From Alistipes sp. (GTDB taxonomy: Bacteria; Bacteroidota; Bacteroidia; Bacteroidales; Rikenellaceae), in contig JAITWC010000150.1 of assembly GCA_031285485.1 (NCBI GenBank), positions 1 to 10,427 of the forward strand: DNA of 10,427 nt. The letters are read 5' to 3'. The position numbers and the translations under genes are program-made. Every line of letters starts with the position of its first letter. Positions within the stretch are counted from its first letter, which is position 1. This document shows, piece after piece, positions 6,761-10,427 of this stretch. The notes below the pieces were generated by a model. It made no database searches and was not told where the DNA came from. It was given only the letters and a program-made list of their open reading frames with translations.

Positions 6761-7641
6761 TGAAGCAGAAAGGTTTGGGGCGTGGCCTCGACGCAATTTT
6801 CGAGAGTGAGGAACTGACGGGGCCCAAGGCGGCGAAACCTATGGCCGCGGCGGGTGAAATTGCCGTGGATATGATCTCGCCAAACCCCAAGCAGCCGCGA
6901 ACATTCTTTGAAGAAGACGCGCTCATGGAACTGGCTGACAGCATACGGGTGTTGGGTGTGATACAGCCCGTGACGGTGAAGCACGAGGCCGACGGGCGAT
7001 ATACTATCATCAGCGGCGAACGTCGATGGAGGGCTGCACGCCGGGCGGGGCTCGAAACGGTGCCTGTGTATGTGCGCGAGGCGGATGACCAGACGCTGCA
7101 CGAAATGGCACTCGTGGAGAATATTCAGCGCCAGGACCTCAACGCGATGGAAGTGGCATTCTCGCTGCAACGCCTCATGGAGGAGTGTAACCTGACGCAG
7201 GACAGGCTCGGAGAACGGGTGGGCAAAAAACGCTCGACGATTGCCAACTACCTGCGCCTGCTCAAGTTGCCCGACGAGGTGCAACTCGCCGTCAAGGAAG
7301 GGTTCATCTCGATGGGACATGCCAAGGCCATTGCCTCGGCGCCCGAGGAGGCTCAGGTGGCGCTTCTCAAACGGACGGTCAAAAAAGGGCTGTCGGTGAG
7401 GCAGACGGAGGAGCTTGCCGCTGCCGCGGCAGGGACTGTGCGGAAGTCGAGTCCGGGAGCGAACAACCACGAGCGCGAACTGCCCGAAAGCTACTCCCGC
7501 CTGGTGGAGTTGCTGGAAGGAGTCTTCGGCTCGAACATCAGCCTCAAGTCGACCACCAAGGGGCGCAACAAGATAGTCATAGAGTTCGACGGCGACAGCG
7601 ATGTCGAACGGTTCATCGAAAAAATTTCGAGTGCGCGCTAA
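6757..7641 (+). CDS. parB: Chromosome-partitioning protein ParB (CTPase clamp)
   Basis: 294 residues. ParB loads on parS sites, binds CTP and slides on DNA as a clamp, recruiting condensin and stimulating ParA. Seen: the N-terminal ParA-stimulating segment KGLGRGLDAIF (residues 5-15) with basic residues, the ParB/Srx nucleotide-binding domain with ISGERRWRAAR (85-95) and ENIQRQDLNAME (120-131), a helix-turn-helix for parS recognition (about 147-172, with GKKRSTIANYLRLLKLP), and a C-terminal dimerisation domain (about 240-294). ATG codons at 6757 and 6760 are adjacent; the first makes the ATGA overlap with parA. The end overlaps the DUF5683 gene. No parS site (GTTTCACGTGAAAC) was found within the window, so its sites lie elsewhere. 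Confidence 0.96.
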   Translation: MMKQKGLGRGLDAIFESEELTGPKAAKPMAAAGEIAVDMISPNPKQPRTFFEEDALMELADSIRVLGVIQPVTVKHEADGRYTIISGERRWRAARRAGLETVPVYVREADDQTLHEMALVENIQRQDLNAMEVAFSLQRLMEECNLTQDRLGERVGKKRSTIANYLRLLKLPDEVQLAVKEGFISMGHAKAIASAPEEAQVALLKRTVKKGLSVRQTEELAAAAAGTVRKSSPGANNHERELPESYSRLVELLEGVFGSNISLKSTTKGRNKIVIEFDGDSDVERFIEKISSAR

Positions 7642-8989
7642 ATACATATTAGCCATAGTCGCTCTGTTGCTGGCTGGAACGCTCAGGGCTCAAACCGTGA
7701 ATCCGCGTCCCGGCGAGCGGATCTTCGTGAGGGGCGGTGTTGCCGAGGTGGCGGCGCGAAACAGGGCCGGGGTCAACCTGTCGGCCATGACGCCCGACTC
7801 GCTCTACCGGTTCATGGCGGCGCTCGATTCGGTGAGGGCCGACGGCGTGCTTTTCGACCGCGCCCGCACCGACTCGATAGTGATGGCGCTGCTCGACAAA
7901 ACACCTCCGGCGGGCGACAGCCTTGACGAGCAGGGGATGGCCGAACTTATCACCCGGCGAAAGGCGCTCACTTTGAACTCGGCCACCGTGCGTAGGTTCA
8001 TGGACGATCCCGCCTTCATCGGACGCTACATCGACGGTGGGGCCGACACTCTGATCGGTCGGTTCGCCCGGATCGACACGCTGTCGAAACGCGAAAAACG
8101 CCGACTTGCGCGCCATGACTCCACCGCGGTGAGGCACAGCGCGCTGTTCCGCGACACGATCCGCCTGTCGCGCGTGACACTCTACTCGATCCCCTTGCCG
8201 GGATTCTCGCAACTCTACAACGAGCAGTATTGGAAACTGCCCGTGTTGTACGGCACGGTGGGTGCCGGAGTGGGGTTGTGGGCATGGCAAACGAAACTCT
8301 ACAAGCCTTACCGCGATCAATACAACAGTTTCCTCGGACAGAGCCAGATACTCAAGGAGATCGGGGGTGACCGGTACGAACGTTACAAGGCCACCATGAC
8401 AGAGCTTCAGAGCGGTATGATCCGCCACAACACCAACCGCCAGTTGGCTATGGGGTTCGCCGCCCTCTCGTACATGTATTTTTTGGTGGACGGTGCGCTC
8501 AACTATGCGGGCGAAGCCACCGACGTGAAGAAGGCAACCACGCTCGCGACAGTCTTCCCCGGTGCGGGGCAGTTGTACAATAGAACCTATTGGAAAGTGC
8601 CGATAGTGATGGGCGGGTTCTCGATCCTCACTTACGTCGTCAACTGGAACAACCGCGGCTACCAGAGATTCAAACTCGCCTACGAGCAGCGGATGGACCC
8701 GGACGCCGTCGACGAGTTCTTCGGGCAGTGGGGCGACAGCGACCTGTTGCAGTACCGGAACTCTTACCGCCGGGCGCGCGACCTGAGTATAATCTTCCTC
8801 GGGCTGTTCTACATCGTTCAGATGGTGGATGCCCACGCCACGGCACACATGAAAGCCTACGACGTGTCGGATGACCTGACGGGGGTGAAGTTCGACATCG
8901 AGCCGTCGACACAGAGGCTCTACACCTATCGCCCCGGCGGAGGCGGAGGGTTCAACGCCTACGGGCTTTCGTTCTCGATGAGATTTTGA
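7601..8989 (+). CDS. DUF5683-family membrane protein with duplicated core motif
   Basis: 462 residues. The family is found in Bacteroidetes, commonly just after parB; its function is unknown. Seen: a signal peptide or first membrane helix (about residues 13-30, ending LRAQ), a Ser/Asp-rich periplasmic segment (about 31-185, containing PDSLYRF, LDSVRAD and TDSIVMAL), then two related halves. Copy 1 starts PGFSQLYNEQYWKLPVLYG (200-218) and copy 2 PGAGQLYNRTYWKVPIVMG (320-338), with 11 of 19 residues identical at an offset of exactly 120. Each motif leads into a hydrophobic segment, and each copy closes with another ending in VD (297, 410). A glycine run precedes the C-terminus FSMRF, whose terminal Phe recalls outer-membrane proteins. 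The ATG at 7601 overlaps parB by 41 bp; a GTG at 7631 after an A-rich run would overlap by 11 bp and give a more compact signal peptide, so the start is uncertain. Confidence 0.85.
   Translation: MSNGSSKKFRVRAKYILAIVALLLAGTLRAQTVNPRPGERIFVRGGVAEVAARNRAGVNLSAMTPDSLYRFMAALDSVRADGVLFDRARTDSIVMALLDKTPPAGDSLDEQGMAELITRRKALTLNSATVRRFMDDPAFIGRYIDGGADTLIGRFARIDTLSKREKRRLARHDSTAVRHSALFRDTIRLSRVTLYSIPLPGFSQLYNEQYWKLPVLYGTVGAGVGLWAWQTKLYKPYRDQYNSFLGQSQILKEIGGDRYERYKATMTELQSGMIRHNTNRQLAMGFAALSYMYFLVDGALNYAGEATDVKKATTLATVFPGAGQLYNRTYWKVPIVMGGFSILTYVVNWNNRGYQRFKLAYEQRMDPDAVDEFFGQWGDSDLLQYRNSYRRARDLSIIFLGLFYIVQMVDAHATAHMKAYDVSDDLTGVKFDIEPSTQRLYTYRPGGGGGFNAYGLSFSMRF
8186..8503 (+). repeat. DUF5683 core module, copy 1
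   Basis: Residues 196-301 of the DUF5683 protein. Shared positions with copy 2 include the PG..QLYN..YWK.P core, Trp229/349, Tyr234/354 and Tyr241/361 without a gap, and after a 7-residue length difference Arg280/393, Leu282/395, Tyr291/404 and Val-Asp 296-297/409-410. Confidence 0.75.
8546..8854 (+). repeat. DUF5683 core module, copy 2
   Basis: Residues 316-418. This copy looks closer to the family consensus as I recall it (PGxGQxYN, YWKxPIxxGG, then an RRxRDLSII segment and a hydrophobic helix ending in Asp), so copy 1 is probably the diverged duplicate. The DNA of the two copies has drifted far apart, so the duplication is old. Confidence 0.75.
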
Positions 8990-8996
8990 CCACGAT

Positions 8997-10364
8997 ATGA
9001 AGAATTTACTGACACTCGCGCTCACGCTCGTCATCGCCCTGCCCGCCGCGGGCGAGAGACGGGTGGCGCCCATATTTCCGGGCCCCGACGATCCGAAGGA
9101 CACGACCTCCGTCGCCCGGGCAGTCGCGGACGAACCGGCCGCCTTGACCGACCTCTCTCCCAACCCCTCTCCCGACCCGGCTCTCGATCTATTATGGGCT
9201 CCCGCGCCCGAGTGGATCGACTCGCTGGTGACCATTGCCGCGAGAGAGGGCAACGTGGCCGCCTACGACAGATATTTCGAAGACTTCATCAGGCTCGACA
9301 CCACGGTGATATACACCAGCGACACCCCCGACTCGGTGTACCGGCGGCGTCTGCGGTCGATACTCTCGCCCATCGGCATGCCGTGGAACGACGTCGTGAA
9401 ACAGTACATAGTGATGTACACCACCGCACGGCGAACGACGCTCGGAAATATCCTCGGCCGGTCGCAATACTACTTCCCGCTGATCGAAGCCGAGCTTGCC
9501 AACGCCGGACTGCCGCAGGAGCTGCGAATGCTGGCCGCCATCGAATCGGCGCTCGTGCCGGGTGCGCGCTCGCGGGCCGGTGCGGTGGGGCTTTGGCAGT
9601 TCATGTACGCCACGGCGAGGCAGTACGGGTTGGAGATCACAACCTTCGTCGATCAGCGCAACGATCCCGTCGCCTCGACCCGTGCCGCGTGCCGCTATCT
9701 GGCTTTCCTGTACCGCACATACGGCGACTGGACGTTGGCCCTGGCGGCATACAACTGCGGGCCGGGCAACGTGAACCGCGCCCTGAAGAGGGCCGGGGCC
9801 GGTGCGACCAACTTCTGGGACGTGTACGACTTCCTGCCCGCCGAAACGCGCGGGTACGTTCCCTCGTTCATTGCCGTTTCATACGCCTATGCCTACCACA
9901 AGCAGCACGGGGTCGAGATTGCCGACGCGGGGCTGCCGCTGGTGGTCGACACCGTGGCCGTGGGACGGCTCGTGCACCTCGAACAGGTTGCCACCACGCT
10001 CGGCATTCCCATCGAGACCATGAGGGCGCTCAATCCTCAATACCTGAAGGACGTTGTCCCCGCGATCGACAAGCCGTACCCCATCGTGTTGCCGCTCGGA
10101 CACACCACGGACTTCGTGGGTCGCACCGGGGAGATCCACGGCAAGGATTCGATCTACCTCGCCGAGTATCTCAACCCCGCAAACATCAATGCCACGCGGG
10201 CCCTGCTCACCGCCACCGCCACCGTCCACCGCGTGAGGAGCGGCGAGACGCTCGGCCACATAGCCGAGAGATACGGCGTCAGGCAGTCCGACATCATCCG
10301 GTGGAACAACCTGAAAAATGCCAACAGGCTCTCCATCGGCCAGCGTATCGAGATCCACAAATAA
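8997..10364 (+). CDS. mltD: MltD-type membrane-bound lytic murein transglycosylase with LysM domain
   Basis: 455 residues. It cleaves peptidoglycan glycan strands to 1,6-anhydro-muramyl products in the periplasm. Seen: a signal peptide (1-19, LPAAG before GERR; no lipobox Cys, so not a lipoprotein), a Pro/Asp-rich linker (about 25-65), and a lytic transglycosylase domain (about 145-300) with catalytic Glu183 in AAIESALVPGARSRAGAVGL, then GLWQFM (198-203), AAYNCGPGNVNRAL (250-263) and FLPAETRGYVPSF (279-291). A degenerate LysM-like stretch lies at about 317-366, and a clear LysM peptidoglycan-binding domain at 409-453 (VHRVRSGETLGHIAERYGV). It starts 7 bp after the DUF5683 gene stop and is probably in the same operon. 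The MltD label rests on the domain order; E. coli MltD is a lipoprotein with two LysM repeats. Confidence 0.93.
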   Translation: MKNLLTLALTLVIALPAAGERRVAPIFPGPDDPKDTTSVARAVADEPAALTDLSPNPSPDPALDLLWAPAPEWIDSLVTIAAREGNVAAYDRYFEDFIRLDTTVIYTSDTPDSVYRRRLRSILSPIGMPWNDVVKQYIVMYTTARRTTLGNILGRSQYYFPLIEAELANAGLPQELRMLAAIESALVPGARSRAGAVGLWQFMYATARQYGLEITTFVDQRNDPVASTRAACRYLAFLYRTYGDWTLALAAYNCGPGNVNRALKRAGAGATNFWDVYDFLPAETRGYVPSFIAVSYAYAYHKQHGVEIADAGLPLVVDTVAVGRLVHLEQVATTLGIPIETMRALNPQYLKDVVPAIDKPYPIVLPLGHTTDFVGRTGEIHGKDSIYLAEYLNPANINATRALLTATATVHRVRSGETLGHIAERYGVRQSDIIRWNNLKNANRLSIGQRIEIHK

Positions 10365-10427
10365 CGGTCGGTCGGGGCCGGAGCGACGTCATCCTATGTT
10401 TGCAAACTGTTTAGCCCTTTCAGCGGG
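10365..10427. other. Non-coding tail after mltD
   Basis: These 63 bases hold no gene I can support. There is a G/C-rich start without a clear hairpin and T-run, so no terminator is called. TATGTTTG at 10395-10402 matches the -7 consensus on the plus strand, without an evident -33 element, and might belong to a downstream gene. In related Bacteroidales a RelA/SpoT gene often follows (from memory). Confidence 0.35.

Noticed and set aside
5969..6796. 275-residue open frame on the minus strand over parA
   Set aside because: Fully antisense to a certain ParA and crossing its promoter region; no domain seen.
7649..9253. 534-residue open frame on the minus strand across the DUF5683 gene and mltD
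   Set aside because: Antisense shadow in G/C-rich DNA, running across two well-supported genes. His/Arg/Val-rich composition and no family signature.
10365..10395. G/C-rich stretch after mltD as an intrinsic terminator
   Set aside because: No stable stem followed by a T-run can be drawn; the operon may continue or use another stop mechanism.
9194..10414. 406-residue open frame on the plus strand overlapping mltD in another frame
   Set aside because: The translation is Arg/His/Gly-rich with no domain, whereas the mltD frame carries a full catalytic and LysM signature.

Overview
The window is a gene-dense stretch of a chromosome that looks like Bacteroidales, with a moderately high G+C content. 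The evidence is the gene set and order (ParA, ParB, DUF5683 protein, MltD-type lytic transglycosylase on one strand; OstA-like protein, SurA-like chaperone and PPIase-like lipoprotein on the other), promoter elements of the Bacteroidetes TAnnTTTG type, and general poverty of Shine-Dalgarno sites. A Rikenellaceae/Alistipes-like source is a guess from base composition and gene content. Nothing points to a phage, plasmid, insertion sequence, CRISPR array or RNA gene.

Layout. A 73-bp divergent intergenic region (5926-5998) splits the window. To its left, on the minus strand and reading towards base 1, is a tight four-gene run: a CPBP/Abi-type intramembrane protease (5089-5925), a PPIase-like lipoprotein (4233-5096), a SurA-like periplasmic chaperone with two parvulin-like domains (2789-4225), and a very large OstA/LptA-like protein (3-2792). 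Neighbours overlap by 8 bp, are separated by 7 bp, and overlap by 4 bp, so this is almost surely one operon for outer-membrane biogenesis. To its right, on the plus strand, is parA (5999-6760), parB (6757-7641), a DUF5683 membrane protein (7601-8989) and a LysM lytic transglycosylase (8997-10364), again with overlaps or gaps of 7 bp or less. The last 63 bases hold no recognisable gene.

How the genes work together. The left operon handles periplasmic folding of outer-membrane proteins (SurA-like protein, PPIase-like lipoprotein) and probably lipopolysaccharide transport (OstA-like protein). The right operon links chromosome partitioning (ParA ATPase, ParB CTPase clamp) with a multi-pass membrane protein and a peptidoglycan-cleaving enzyme.

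This is mainly a core-genome region and I see no clear new multi-gene system. Two proteins stand out. The OstA-like protein carries a roughly 320-residue insertion splitting its family-like parts; it is built of Asp-Ser-Leu repeats (six units with an exact 18-bp period), Pro-Glu tracts and a basic Ala/Arg/Lys helix. The DUF5683 protein contains its core motif twice, exactly 120 residues apart, as an ancient internal duplication. Smaller points are start sites that coincide with promoter elements, a strong Shine-Dalgarno site before parA, and a SurA-like protein whose two parvulin domains have each lost a different half of the usual signature.
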